Source: Roseobacter weihaiensis (GTDB lineage Bacteria > Pseudomonadota > Alphaproteobacteria > Rhodobacterales > Rhodobacteraceae). Taken from it: DNA of 64,000 nt. Below are positions 1-9,216 of the stretch, piece by piece; within the stretch, counting starts at the first letter, position 1; every line of letters starts with the position of its first letter. The notes beneath the pieces are model-generated. The model ran no database searches. It was not told where the DNA came from and saw only the letters and a program-made list of their open reading frames with translations. Location: positions 62,001 through 126,000 of the forward strand of contig NZ_JACNMO010000016.1 in NCBI RefSeq assembly GCF_020622345.1, read 5' to 3'. The translations under genes were made by a program, and so were the position numbers.

Positions 1-94
1 GACAAGGTCGACAGGCTGAATGTCATCAGCAACTTTCTAGCGGCAGCCGATCCTCGAGGGCCTGAGAAAATATGATACGCGAGTTGACCCCGGC

Positions 95-1267
95 GTGAAG
101 AAACGCGCTCTTCTCCTCAAACTGGCGCAGGACATCCGAGCCAGCTACTGGTTCATTCCTGCCGCTCTTGTGCTGACAGCGCTGGTCCTGGCCCAGGTCT
201 CCGAATGGCTGGACCGTCATACAGAGCTTTTGCCGTTCCAGCTGCCCGCCACCATCATCGACACTCAGGTGGATGGGGCGCGCAGCACGCTCTCGACCAT
301 TGCAACATCGGTGATCGGCGTGACCGGTGTGATGTTCTCGATGACCATCGTTGCGGTGTCCTTTGCCGCCGGTACCTATGGGCCGCGGCTGATTGGCAAT
401 TTCATGCGCGACAGGGGCAACCAGATCAGCCTGGGCATCCTGATTGCCACCTTTGTCTACGCCCTGTCGATCCTGCGGGCTGTCCAGGACCCGTCGGAGG
501 CAGGTGGCATCGACGCCTTCGTGCCGCAGTATTCGATGCTCATCGCCATGCTGGGCAGCGTGATTGCGGTCTTTACGATGATCTTCTTCGTGCACCATGT
601 GCCCGAGACGATCAACGTCTCGAATATCACCGCAGACCTGGGCCGACGGCTTGAGCGTGAGATCATCAACCTGATCGAGGCAAATGAGGCGCTGGAAGAC
701 GCCGACCGCCCCCGCGCGCCAAAAGGGGACCCGGACCAGGAAATCACACTGAGCGCCGCGGGCTACATCCAGACGCTGAACTATCAGCGGGTCGAGGCAT
801 TGGCCGACGACCACGGATGGCGCTTCAGGATTGACAAGGTGCCGGGTGATTTTGTGACCCCTTTCACGCCGGTCCTGCTGATCTGGGCCGATGCGGATCT
901 ATCAGAGCAGAACTGCGCGGAGCTGCGCGGTTGCCTTGCCGTTGGCGTGGGACGGACGGAGCATCAGAACGTGTTGTTTCTGGTGGATGAGCTTGTCGAG
1001 ATGCTGGCACGGGCCCTCTCGCCCGGCGTCAACGATCCCTTCACCGCCATAAACTGCCTAAACTGGATGCATAACGCCTTGAAGACGGCGAAACATTACC
1101 GCGCGGGCCTCGGAGAGGAGGGCGCCGGCAAATACCGGTTCGGACCAAAACTGACCTATGAAGAGCTCTTCCGCCGCAGTTTTCTGGCCTCTTTTCCCTA
1201 TTGCGAAAACGATCATCTGACACTGGCGCATTACAACAGCTGCAAGGCCGCGCTGGAGGAGGCATAA
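95..1267 (+). CDS. DUF2254 family membrane protein
   Basis: A 390-residue protein of the DUF2254 family, whose biochemical role is unknown. The N-terminal third holds about four hydrophobic segments (near residues 15-35, 55-90, 110-130 and 145-170), and the rest is soluble and probably cytoplasmic. The family signature VIGVTGVMFSMTIVAVSFAA lies near residue 75, and a conserved ARALSPGVNDPFTA-like segment lies near residue 310. The start is a GTG; no ATG exists further upstream in frame. The length fits the family. It is followed by a terminator-like hairpin and then an MscS channel, so the two may share an envelope-stress role, but that is inference from position only. Confidence 0.85.
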   Translation: MKKRALLLKLAQDIRASYWFIPAALVLTALVLAQVSEWLDRHTELLPFQLPATIIDTQVDGARSTLSTIATSVIGVTGVMFSMTIVAVSFAAGTYGPRLIGNFMRDRGNQISLGILIATFVYALSILRAVQDPSEAGGIDAFVPQYSMLIAMLGSVIAVFTMIFFVHHVPETINVSNITADLGRRLEREIINLIEANEALEDADRPRAPKGDPDQEITLSAAGYIQTLNYQRVEALADDHGWRFRIDKVPGDFVTPFTPVLLIWADADLSEQNCAELRGCLAVGVGRTEHQNVLFLVDELVEMLARALSPGVNDPFTAINCLNWMHNALKTAKHYRAGLGEEGAGKYRFGPKLTYEELFRRSFLASFPYCENDHLTLAHYNSCKAALEEA

Positions 1268-1269
1268 AG

Positions 1270-1301
1270 CCCCGGCCTCTGCGGCCCGGCGGGGTTGTTT
1301 T
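1270..1301 (+). terminator. Terminator-like hairpin after the DUF2254 gene
   Basis: A GC-rich imperfect hairpin with outer arms CCCCG and CGGGG and an inner GCC/GGC pair is followed by TTGTTTT. It starts three bases after the DUF2254 stop codon and fits a Rho-independent terminator on the plus strand. Confidence 0.5.
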
Positions 1302-1385
1302 CCGCCGCGATGATGATTGTGGTGCAGGACAGGGCTGCTACCATTGTGACGTGCCGCAAGAAGAGAACGACAAAGGAAACACACC

Positions 1386-2777
1386 ATGGCAAGAGCCCGG
1401 CGGAACCTGAACCTTCTGGAGGGCGCAAGGGCGGTCTTCTACAGCCTCTGCCTGTCGATTTGGATCGTCCCCGCAGCCGGTGCCCAGACCCTCCTGCAAC
1501 CCGACCCCGACGCCCCCGCGGCCCCCGAACAGCCGGTCGAGATCGACCCGGTCGCCCCGGATACCGCCATTCAGGGCCGGATTCTCGACATCCTGCAGGC
1601 CACCGGCTGGTACCGCGACATCCGTGTCGAGGTCGATCAGGGTGTTGCGTTCCTGGACGGCCAGACCACATCGGACGCGCATCGCATCTGGGCACAGAAT
1701 CTCGCCGCCAAGACCTCTGGCGTGGTGGCTGTCGTCAACCGCATCCGCATCGATGACACCGTTGTCTGGTCCCTTGAACCTGCCGTCGCGGAGCTGGAAA
1801 ACCTTGCGCGGAAATCGGTGGCGGCGCTGCCGCTCATACTGCTGGCGGTGCTGGTGTTGCCGCTGGCGTGGTATGGCGCGCGGCTGGTGTCCGGTCTGGC
1901 CCAATGGCTTTTGAAAGAGCGGGTCGCCTCGCCCTTCCTGCGGCAGGTGATCGCCCGCGCCATCGCCTTCCCCGTGTTCCTGCTGGGGCTCTACATCGTC
2001 CTGCAGGTTGCCGGCCTGACGCAGCTTGCGCTGTCTCTCGTCGGCGGCGCCGGCGTTATCGGTATCGTCATCGGCTTTGCCTTTCGCGACATTGCCGAGA
2101 ACTTCCTCTCCAGCCTGATCCTCAGCGTCAGACGCCCCTTTCAGCGTGGCGATTTCATCCAGGTTGCAGGCCTCAGCGGTACGGTCAAGAGCATGACAAC
2201 CCGCAGCACGCTGCTCACCTCGGTCGAAGGCAACCAGATCCACATCCCCAATTCGACCGTCTTCAAGAACGTGATCGAAAACTTCACCTCCATGCCCGAC
2301 CGCCGGGGGGATTTCATGGTGGGCATCGGGTATGACGCCGCCATCTCCGAGGCGCAGGAGATCATCCTCGACTGCCTGCAAAATCACGAAGCGGTCCTGG
2401 CAGAGCCGGAGCCAATGGTGCTGGTGGACGCCCTCGGGGCCGCCACCGTGAACATCAAGACGTATTTCTGGTTCAATGGCCACGTGATCTCTCCCATCAA
2501 GCTGAAATCGGCCCTGCTGCGCGCGGTCAAGACCGCCCTGACCAACCAGGGCATCTCGATGCCGGATGAAGCGCGCGAGGTGATCTTTCCCGAAGGGGTG
2601 CGGGTGCTGGACGGCTCGGAGCCCGCGCCAAAACCTGCCCAACCCCCGGTCCAGATCACCCCGCCCGTCGAGGAACCCGCCGTGACATCCGGCGAAGGCG
2701 ATTTGCTGACGGACACCCCGGTCGACGCCGCAGACGTGCCCGCTGAAGACGAAGGCGACCTGCTCGGCCCCAACTGA
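1386..2777 (+). CDS. MscS-family mechanosensitive channel with BON domain
   Basis: A 463-residue small-conductance mechanosensitive channel. Residues 1-35 form a signal peptide-like segment ending near AGAQT. Residues about 55-120 fit a BON domain (ILDILQATGWYRDIRVEVDQ, then GVVAVVNRIRI). Two or three transmembrane helices follow at about 140-225. The MscS pore and beta domain includes GVIGIVIGFAFRDIAENFLSS and GTVKSMTTRSTLL. The C-terminal 60 residues are proline- and acid-rich and look disordered. BON-MscS fusions are common in Rhodobacteraceae. The start ATG lies after a purine-rich stretch (aaaggaaacacacc). The protein should sit in the inner membrane as a homo-heptamer that releases solutes at low osmolarity. 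Confidence 0.88.
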   Translation: MARARRNLNLLEGARAVFYSLCLSIWIVPAAGAQTLLQPDPDAPAAPEQPVEIDPVAPDTAIQGRILDILQATGWYRDIRVEVDQGVAFLDGQTTSDAHRIWAQNLAAKTSGVVAVVNRIRIDDTVVWSLEPAVAELENLARKSVAALPLILLAVLVLPLAWYGARLVSGLAQWLLKERVASPFLRQVIARAIAFPVFLLGLYIVLQVAGLTQLALSLVGGAGVIGIVIGFAFRDIAENFLSSLILSVRRPFQRGDFIQVAGLSGTVKSMTTRSTLLTSVEGNQIHIPNSTVFKNVIENFTSMPDRRGDFMVGIGYDAAISEAQEIILDCLQNHEAVLAEPEPMVLVDALGAATVNIKTYFWFNGHVISPIKLKSALLRAVKTALTNQGISMPDEAREVIFPEGVRVLDGSEPAPKPAQPPVQITPPVEEPAVTSGEGDLLTDTPVDAADVPAEDEGDLLGPN

Positions 2778-2932
2778 TCGCGGGACGGCGCTTTATCAAG
2801 GCGCGGTCAAACCGGGGGACAAGCCCCGCCATGCCGCCCCGCGATGCAGGCAGCCCCAGGGCGCGCGGGATATCAGGCACGGTACGGGAACGCCCCCTGA
2901 CCGCTTCAAGGCCGGGCAACGGGTCTTTGCGG

Positions 2933-3319
2933 TCAAACGCCCGATGGTTCCGGCAAAGAGGGTCCGGTCCCGCAGCCGAACATGCGAAACGCCGTCTCGA
3001 TCAGCTCTTCTTCGGTGAAAGGTTTGCTCAGATTTGCCCAGCTTGCATCAGGCTGGGGATTGCGCACGTCAAAGGTGATGATCTTGCGCGCGCGCAGCCA
3101 CGCCATGTCATCCGGCGTGATACGCAAGGTGCCGTCGGCGCCCGCTGACATCAGAACCAACTGAGGATCAGCCCCCTCTTGCGCTGCCGCACGGGCCTCA
3201 TCGACACTTTGATACGTCGAGCAAGCCGCCGAAGGCTTCACTGAGCGAAAGCTGTCGGCAATGTCCTGAGAAACAAACAAATCCCGTTCGATGATAAAAA
3301 CTCTAAGACAGTCATCCAT
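2933..3319 (-). CDS. Small degenerate response-regulator receiver-like protein
   Basis: About 128 residues with a receiver-like fold pattern: MDDCLRVFIIERDLFVSQDI at the start, a hydrophobic strand followed by LVLMSAG in the middle, and a late LSKPFTEEEL that matches the conserved Lys-Pro of receiver domains. The phosphoacceptor Asp position reads as LMSAG, so the usual Asp is not evident. There is no output domain. I chose the ATG at 3319 because AGAGGGG lies just upstream; an upstream extension in frame lacks a ribosome site. Probably a stand-alone modulator; no partner kinase is seen in the window. Confidence 0.6.
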   Translation of the reverse strand: MDDCLRVFIIERDLFVSQDIADSFRSVKPSAACSTYQSVDEARAAAQEGADPQLVLMSAGADGTLRITPDDMAWLRARKIITFDVRNPQPDASWANLSKPFTEEELIETAFRMFGCGTGPSLPEPSGV

Positions 3320-3659
3320 GCGGCGTACCCCTCTGTGAGAGGCATGATTATGGATCATCTCAACCGACATCGCATTAAACTGTGACATAGCAACTGGGTT
3401 ACGTCGGGTTAGCTGCAAAGGGGCCCGCAGACCCGCGCCCCTGCCCTGTCGCGCCGGGGTTGCGACCCATCAGAAATCTGACCCAAGGCCCGGAACTTTT
3501 CCCGCGCCTCCGGCGTTTGTGATTTGCAACCTGAGTGGTTTTTTCCCCGACCACTCATCTACCGCTTCACGCGTTGAAGCGTCAAAGCGATCCGCACGCC
3601 GGCACACGTCCTGCCTCGTCTTGTGCCCGTCTGCGACAGATCGCTTTACATTCTGGCGT

Positions 3660-3725
3660 TCTCGGCACCCTCGTGACGAGGGTGCCGAGACAGGGCCCCA
3701 CTGGTTTCCGACCGGTGGGGCTTTT
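3660..3725 (+). terminator. Tandem hairpins in the 3.4-3.9 kb intergenic region
   Basis: Two stem-loops lie back to back. The first has a perfect 14-bp stem (3660-3673 with 3677-3690) and a TGA loop. The second (3695-3704 with 3712-3721, one G-T pair) is followed by TTTT, as in a plus-strand Rho-independent terminator. Shorter hairpins occur at about 3532-3555 (GAGTGGT/ACCACTC) and 3570-3588. Otherwise the region 3420-3867 holds no gene that I can support. No plus-strand gene lies immediately upstream, so what is terminated is unclear; an orphan small transcript or a gene-end relic is possible. Confidence 0.5.
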
Positions 3726-3867
3726 CAGTCCGAAAACGCGCAAAACAAGACCTGATCGTGCGGAATGCAACGAATGTCATATAAAACCCATTCTGCGTGA
3801 TGCTGAGCTGATCTTGAACGGGCGACCTCGATGATTAAAACCTTGTCCACACCGGCCGATCCGCCCA

Positions 3868-5061
3868 TCAACGGGCCATTTTTTTCGAAAACCAGACCAT
3901 CGCACCGGCAATGACAGCCCAAAACGCTCCGCTTATCCCAAAGAGGGTCATACCGCTGGCAGCAATGAGGAATGTCAGCGCCGGGGCCTCCAGTTGCGTA
4001 GGTTCGCTAAACGCTGCCGAAACTGAGCTGACCAAAGCGGGGATAAGCGCGAGGCCCGCAACGCCTGTGATCAGTGCCACCGGTGCAAGGCTGGCAAGGG
4101 ACGTCACGACAGCAGCCGCGAACGCCAGCAGAACATACACGATGCCAGACGTGATGGCGGCCCAATAGCGGGTTGCAGGGTCGCGTCCCGCGTCCTCACC
4201 TGCCATCATCGCGGCGGTAATGGCGGACATATTCACGGGAACAGACCCGAACGCTGCGATTCCCAGACTGATAAGGCCGGTGTTGCGGATCAGAGGCTGC
4301 CGGTCCACGGGATAACCGTTCAGCTCCAACACGGCAAAACCTGGAATATTCTGACCGGCCATCGTCACCAGATAGAGAGGCAGCGCTGTAGATATGAACG
4401 CTTGAAATGTAAAGGTCGGGGCAACCGGGGTGAACGCCGGAAGCCATGTGGCATTGCTTCGAAAAGGGCTTTCGTACGGGTCAACGGCAAAATAAAGAAC
4501 CACCAGAAAGGCGATCACCGCAAATGGCATCGCGGCCAACCTGTTCCATCTGAGCCCTATGAGCCAGGCAAGCAGGACCGGCCCAATAAGCTGGGGAATG
4601 TCGCCAAGGGCCAACGCGGGGGCCAGACAGAGCTTCAGCAGAACGCCGGCAAGCAACCCGTTCGCAATCGGTTTCGGGATCGCAGCGACGACCCGCCCGA
4701 GGGCGGGAATGAACCCTGTCAAAACGATCAAACCCGCGCAGCAGATCAAAGCCCCCACAGCCTCACCGAAGCCACCCGGCAATGCCGCATTCGCCGCAAG
4801 GAAAGCGGCGCCCGGTGTAGACCACGCCACAGCCACCGGGGTTCGGGTAATGGCAGGCAACCAAAGACTGCAAATCCCCATGCCGATCGTTGCAAAAAAC
4901 AGTCCGGTTGCGGCCTGGGCGTCAGTGGCCCCCATCGCGATCAAGCCCGCGAGAACGATGGCGAAGGATGCCGAATAGCCTACGAACGCCGCCAGCAGAC
5001 CCATATAGATTGCCGGGATCGAAACGTCACGGATCATGGATGCCTTCTGCCCGTATATCAT
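3868..5061 (-). CDS. benE: Benzoate/H+ symporter, BenE family
   Basis: A 397-residue integral membrane protein with about twelve hydrophobic helices. It matches the BenE family: SIPAIYMGLLAAFVGYSASF near the start, then WLPAITRTPVAVAWSTPGAA, and a second motif TAMAGQNIPGF-like segment (seen as TMAGQNIPGFAVL). BenE proteins import benzoate with protons at the inner membrane. The start is the ATG at 5061, five bases after AAGGAG. No ben or cat dioxygenase for benzoate is adjacent; the downstream side is intergenic and the upstream side is an IS6 relic that begins about 40 bp from the start, so its promoter may have been altered by the insertion. Confidence 0.85.
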   Translation of the reverse strand: MIYGQKASMIRDVSIPAIYMGLLAAFVGYSASFAIVLAGLIAMGATDAQAATGLFFATIGMGICSLWLPAITRTPVAVAWSTPGAAFLAANAALPGGFGEAVGALICCAGLIVLTGFIPALGRVVAAIPKPIANGLLAGVLLKLCLAPALALGDIPQLIGPVLLAWLIGLRWNRLAAMPFAVIAFLVVLYFAVDPYESPFRSNATWLPAFTPVAPTFTFQAFISTALPLYLVTMAGQNIPGFAVLELNGYPVDRQPLIRNTGLISLGIAAFGSVPVNMSAITAAMMAGEDAGRDPATRYWAAITSGIVYVLLAFAAAVVTSLASLAPVALITGVAGLALIPALVSSVSAAFSEPTQLEAPALTFLIAASGMTLFGISGAFWAVIAGAMVWFSKKMAR

Positions 5062-5102
5062 ATCGCTCCTTGCGAGTTTGTGCAGAACATTCCTGTTTTA
5101 CC

Positions 5103-5965
5103 GGCTCTGTTGCATTAGCAGGTTTTGACTGCAAGGGTCAGGCTGACCTTCATGGAGTTTGCTATGGCGCGCGGCGGTCCGTTCAAGCCGCACCGTTTTC
5201 CGAAGGAAGTTATCCTGCTGGCAGTCCGCTGGCACTGCAGATATCCCCTGTCGTATCGAGACGTGCGTGACCTTTTGGCGGAGCGCGGGATCACGGTCGC
5301 CTCCGCGGCGATCTATCGTTGGGTTCAGACAGTCGGGCCCGAGATCCGCAAACGTGCCTATGGTCGGCACCGCTCCTGGCGCGGCCTGCAATGGCATGTC
5401 GATGAAACATACGTGCGGGTGAACGGCAGATGGGGTTATCTCTGGCGGGCGGTGGATCCGGGAGGTCAACGGATCTATTTTCGCCTGACCGCAAAGCGAA
5501 CCGCCAGAGCCGCAAGGGCGTTCAGGCGTCCGGACACTGACACAGTGCGTTGCTATCAACCGCTGAGCATCATCCCCCCTCTCGTGACATTGCTGACGCA
5601 ATGCACTGCCGGTCAATGGACAAAGCACACAGCCGTGCCAAGGTTATCGCGGAAATGAACTTTGGCAACGGGCGGCGACGCAACCCGGCAGGTAGACCGA
5701 AAACATCTCCACAACCGGATGGAGGCAGATCACGCCGCCCTGAAACAGCTCTTGCGTCCAGGGCGAAGTTTCCGAAAGCTGAGCGCTGCGAAGAACACCC
5801 TCAAGGGCATCGAGACATACCGGGCAATCAAGAAAGGCCCCTTCGCCAACAACGCGCCTGGCGTCTCGAACGACATCGCATCTGTTGAAAGCTTGTTCAA
5901 AAAGGCCGCGTGAACCACGCCAAAAGTGCAATCCCCGTACCCAAAATCATCAACGCAACAAAGCC
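5103..5965 (+). mobile_element. IS6-family insertion sequence (degenerate)
   Basis: An element of about 863 bp, the usual IS6-family size. The left terminal repeat GGCTCTGTTGCA (5103-5114) matches the inverted right end CGCAACAAAGCC (5954-5965) at 10 of 12 positions. The transposase gene inside is frameshifted. The eight bases on each flank (GTTTTACC and GCTTGCCG) are not a direct repeat, so the element may be old or may have recombined. Confidence 0.8.
5125..5913 (+). pseudogene. IS6-family transposase, frameshifted
   Basis: The first part reads as a typical IS6/IS26 transposase: FPKEVILLAVRWHCRYPLSY, the helix-turn-helix, then WHVDETYVRVNGRWGYLWRA with the first catalytic Asp. It continues to RCYQPLSI, after which the frame shifts. 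DKAHSRAKVIAEMN lies in another frame, and the C-terminus RMEADHAALKQLLRPGRSF plus GIETYRAIKKG returns to the original frame. At least two indels lie between about 5560 and 5690. The protein is therefore not made intact from this copy. Confidence 0.82.
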
Positions 5966-6098
5966 GCTTGCCGCTGTGGAGGCGCTGGGAAAGAGCACGG
6001 GCAGCACCAAAAGCCGGCGCCTGAGCGTCTGGGTTCATGATGTAACATGTCACCGTTCACCCTGCGCATGCCTCAAACGCGATACGCACCAAGACTGC

Positions 6099-7028
6099 TC
6101 AGCGCGTCTTGTCGTGCGCCTGCGACACTTGTGTGCTCAGGAATCGTGCAATTTCATCCATACAGGCCTTCCACGCCGGTTCATCACCCAGAATGATGTG
6201 GCTTTGACTTTCCAGCGTCACCAGTTCCGCATCGGGGATATTGGCCGCCAGTTCGCGACCACACGACAACGGGATGCGCTGATCGTCCCGGGCATGCAGC
6301 ACAAGCGTCGGCGTTTGCACCTTGGACAGCAGGTGGCGCACGTCGATATCGCCAAATGCATCCTGAAAACGGACGGCATTCTCGGGAGAAGTCGTCTGGC
6401 GCTGGAAGTCGTCGAACCAGGCCGGACGCTCGGCATCGGCTTTGTGCATGAAGGTTTGCGAAAAGATATGGCGATAGGCGGGGTTTGAGGTCCCCTAGCC
6501 ATGGCGGGTCAGCGTCAGAACCACTTCACGCTGCTCGCACTCCTCCTGCAAGAGGCCAATGCGCCAGCCCGCCGCGTAGCCACCGATCAGGATCAGGGCA
6601 GAGACTTTGTCCGGATGACGCACGGCATATTCGATCGACACGGCACAGCCCTGTGACAAGCCGAGCAGCGGAAACCCTGTGAGGCCCAGGTGATCGACAA
6701 CGGTTTCCAGATCTTCCAGAAAGGCCGGAAAGCTGATCTCGGGCACGTTCCAGTCCGACAGGCCGTTGCCGCGCTCATCATAGCGCACAAAGGTATGCTC
6801 TGCGGCGAGTTCCCGGAACATGTCAGCCCAGATCGGGCTTTCCCAGTCGAGCTCCAGATGGTTGAGCCAGTTCGCCGTTTTTTTACCAGCGGCGGGCCAT
6901 TGCCGACCGTCGCATAAGCGATCTTGACGCCATCGACGGCCTGGCAAAATCCAATGGACTGACGCGCCCGCACCGGGGCGGAGAGCGCGCGCCGAGGGGC
7001 AGGTGCGGGCACCGCTTCTTCGCCCATG
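6099..7028 (-). pseudogene. Alpha/beta-hydrolase domain of a broken regulator-hydrolase gene
   Basis: The minus strand encodes an alpha/beta hydrolase with oxyanion and nucleophile regions (VRYDERGNGLSDW, GLSQGCAVSIEYAVRHP with the Ser nucleophile, then LVLHARDDQRIP with the acid and SQSHIILGD with the His). Reading is broken twice: a frameshift in a run of T at about 6880-6890 separates GVKIAYATVGNGPPLVK from ANWLNHLELDWES, and an in-frame TAG at 6493-6495 replaces what is probably Trp (TRHG-stop-GTSNPAYRHIF). In Rhodobacteraceae this hydrolase type is usually the C-terminal half of a protein with a transcription-factor domain. A matching N-terminal half lies at 10382-11027. Confidence 0.7.
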
Positions 7029-7308
7029 AGTATCCATTGTGCGTCAAGCGCTTTTCTGATCAAAAACGAGGACGTCCAGACAGCCGCTGTTCGGGCCGTG
7101 TGCGGCTTGCTCAACGAAAGAGCGATAACGCCTGTCGTCGTGCGTCCACTTCTGGAGACAAAAGCAAAGTATCTTTTGGCGCGGTTTCACCAAAATCTGG
7201 AGATGTCAGCGGAAAACTTCCTATCGCCGGATTTGGGTAAGCGAAAATCACGAGTTGTCTAAAATTGTTATTAATTTCAGAAGGTTATGTTAACCTAGTC
7301 TACGGACA

Positions 7309-8091
7309 CAGGAGGCTCATTCGACATGGAGAACCCATATAACTCTGACACCAACATTCACTCCTTCTTTCGCGCCAGGGAACAGCCTCTTTGAGAATAG
7401 TGGCGACTTCTCAATAAACTGGACCGCTCCGGATAACTCTGGCTACAGTGTCTCCGGCTCAACCTCCAGCGCGACAAACAACACAATATTCACGCTCAAC
7501 GGGAGCGACCACCTGCGCGGGTTCGACGGCAACGATGCGCTATATTCCGGCGGAGGCAATGACATCGTGAAAGGGGGTGACGGTGACGATACGGTCAGCG
7601 GTGATGCCGGGGACGACTTCCTGTATGGCGACTATCAGCACGAAGCGACCTTTGCTACGGGCGATGATTTCATCTTCGGCGGCAGCGGTGATGACTATCT
7701 GTTCGGTGCTGGTGGAAATGACGAGCTGAACGGCGGCTCCGATGATGACATCCTGGAAGGCGGAACTGGTGGCGACTTGCTCACCGGCGGTTCCGGGGCG
7801 GACGAGTTCCGATTTGATCTGGGCGTGGAAATAAACACGTTTGACCAGATCACGGATTTTGTGGACGGGACTGATAACCTCCGACTTGTCGATGCTGGTG
7901 TTAACTACACGAACGTGGAGATTTACGACGCCGCATTGTTCAGTGGCGTGTTTGGTGTTCCTTTGGATGGAGCGATGGTGTGGTCCTACAACACCGCCGC
8001 TCCTGGAAACCACTTCATCTACATAGAAGATTTGGATGAGTCGCTGCTGTCGTTTAGTACAGACACTAATGGCGACTTTCTCATAGCTTGA
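7309..8091 (+). CDS. RTX (hemolysin-type Ca-binding repeat) secreted protein
   Basis: At least 174 residues, and about 250 if the open frame is followed upstream. It carries five or six nonapeptide repeats of the GGxGxDxxx type (GGDGDDTVSGDAGDDF, GGSGDDYLFGAGGNDEL, GGTGGDLLTGGSGADEF). An aspartate-rich C-terminus typical of type I secretion follows. These repeats bind calcium outside the cell. The coding frame is open back to about 7294 but has no ATG. A strong AGGAGG (7309-7314) precedes an ATG at 7326 in another frame, which stops after 22 codons, so one base was probably lost or gained near the start. A 12-bp hairpin terminator follows at 8099. The codon use and GC content are lower than in the flanking DNA. 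Confidence 0.72.
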   Translation, partial: QEAHSTWRTHITLTPTFTPSFAPGNSLFENSGDFSINWTAPDNSGYSVSGSTSSATNNTIFTLNGSDHLRGFDGNDALYSGGGNDIVKGGDGDDTVSGDAGDDFLYGDYQHEATFATGDDFIFGGSGDDYLFGAGGNDELNGGSDDDILEGGTGGDLLTGGSGADEFRFDLGVEINTFDQITDFVDGTDNLRLVDAGVNYTNVEIYDAALFSGVFGVPLDGAMVWSYNTAAPGNHFIYIEDLDESLLSFSTDTNGDFLIA

Positions 8092-8098
8092 GAAATAC

Positions 8099-8135
8099 TG
8101 CGGATTTGCTATAAATTTTTTTAAGCAAATCCGCA
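8099..8135 (+). terminator. Rho-independent terminator after the RTX gene
   Basis: A perfect 12-bp stem (8099-8110 with 8124-8135) encloses an A/T-rich loop of 13 bases, followed by TTTCCCTTG. It lies eight bases after the RTX stop codon. Confidence 0.75.
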
Positions 8136-8294
8136 TTTCCCTTGTTAGTGGTCTGAACCACAACAGTTTTTTGCCGTGCCGGATGGTTCTTTTTGCAAAT
8201 GAAAGGGCAGAATTTCCTCCTTGCGTACAGGTGATATTAATCTCGGTAGAATAAGTCTGTGCATGATGACTTTGTTGAGCAAGGAGTGGGAACT

Positions 8295-9062
8295 ATGCAG
8301 ATCATGTCATCAAGCGCAGTCGCGCTTCAACTATTGGGTACAGCTAGCGGGCAACCAGCGACCCAACAACCAAGCCCGGCAGAATTGTATACATCAGCTT
8401 CAACGCGGTACGTAGAGGCAACACCTGAGCTCAAAGGTATATATTCTGATCGCCGCGCTGAAAAATCGGCTAAGGAACAACCAAGCCTGGCGCAACGTGT
8501 GATCAATGCCGTCACAGAAACCTACCAGAATGAGTTTTCAGAAGTTAAGGCGCAGGCCAAAGCTGGTTTGGAAGCAGCTCTCGGAAGGTCGTTGGGCGAG
8601 TCTGAAACGTTTCGAGATTTAGGTTCACTCACGCGCTCTAAGCTGCCGAAAGATGTTCTGAACATTAATCGATCTGCCTTGTTTGCGGAGTTCGCGATGG
8701 GCATGGCTACTTCGCAAGCAAAAGAACTCAACCTCGATCAGTCTTACTCGTTGAAGCTATCAGACGGCATGGGCGGTCTAAACAAGGCCGAAGAGCTGCA
8801 AGGTCTTGATATGTCCAAAGCAGAAGACCGGCAGAAAGCGGTGGACTACGCCATAAGTGTACAAGTTCGCATCAACCTTGCTGGTTTCCAAATGGCGGAA
8901 ACCAACGGAGTTGCTTCAGATATGATGTCGAAATCGCTGGAAAGCGCCGATGTGACAGACATGACTGCTCTCAAAGACAGCTATACGGAGATGCATCGCG
9001 CTCGATTTGAGAACGGCGAATTTACGGTGATTTTTGATGGTGTTGAGATTTCCAACGGGTAA
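8295..9062 (+). CDS. Unrecognised 255-residue protein
   Basis: I do not recognise this family. The ATG at 8295 follows AAGGAG by nine bases; a longer in-frame start at 8259 has no such site. The product is hydrophilic and mostly helical by composition. A Ser/Ala/Gln-rich N-terminus (about residues 1-35) is followed by a charged central helix region (AQRVINAVTETYQNEFSEVK) and two Met-rich stretches. It has no signal peptide or membrane helix and no Cys. A/T content is higher than in neighbours, as for the adjacent RTX gene, and both lie inside the block that interrupts the regulator-hydrolase gene. The frame is clean, so it may be functional cargo. Confidence 0.6.
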   Translation: MQIMSSSAVALQLLGTASGQPATQQPSPAELYTSASTRYVEATPELKGIYSDRRAEKSAKEQPSLAQRVINAVTETYQNEFSEVKAQAKAGLEAALGRSLGESETFRDLGSLTRSKLPKDVLNINRSALFAEFAMGMATSQAKELNLDQSYSLKLSDGMGGLNKAEELQGLDMSKAEDRQKAVDYAISVQVRINLAGFQMAETNGVASDMMSKSLESADVTDMTALKDSYTEMHRARFENGEFTVIFDGVEISNG

Positions 9063-9134
9063 CCGTTACCTTCTCTCCGCATTTCAAATGTAGCGTGCCC
9101 GTCCGTTGAACCTGACCTGTTGGGTCGATGCGAC

Positions 9135-9166
9135 CGCTGTTACGCTGCTTGAGCAGCGTAACAGCG
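9135..9166. repeat. 32-bp near-perfect palindrome beside the IS110 element
   Basis: CGCTGTTACGCTGCT (9135-9149) pairs perfectly with AGCAGCGTAACAGCG (9152-9166) across a two-base spacer. No T-run follows, so it is unlikely to be a simple terminator. It lies about 50 bp from the transposase stop codon and could be an IS110 subterminal structure or the target hairpin. Confidence 0.7.
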
Positions 9167-9216
9167 TCAGCAGGGGCCGAGAAGCGAATAGCGGCCGACT
9201 CACACATCCTTTCAGT

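Noticed and set aside
1338-2642. A 434-codon minus-strand open frame
   Set aside because: Antisense shadow of the MscS gene.
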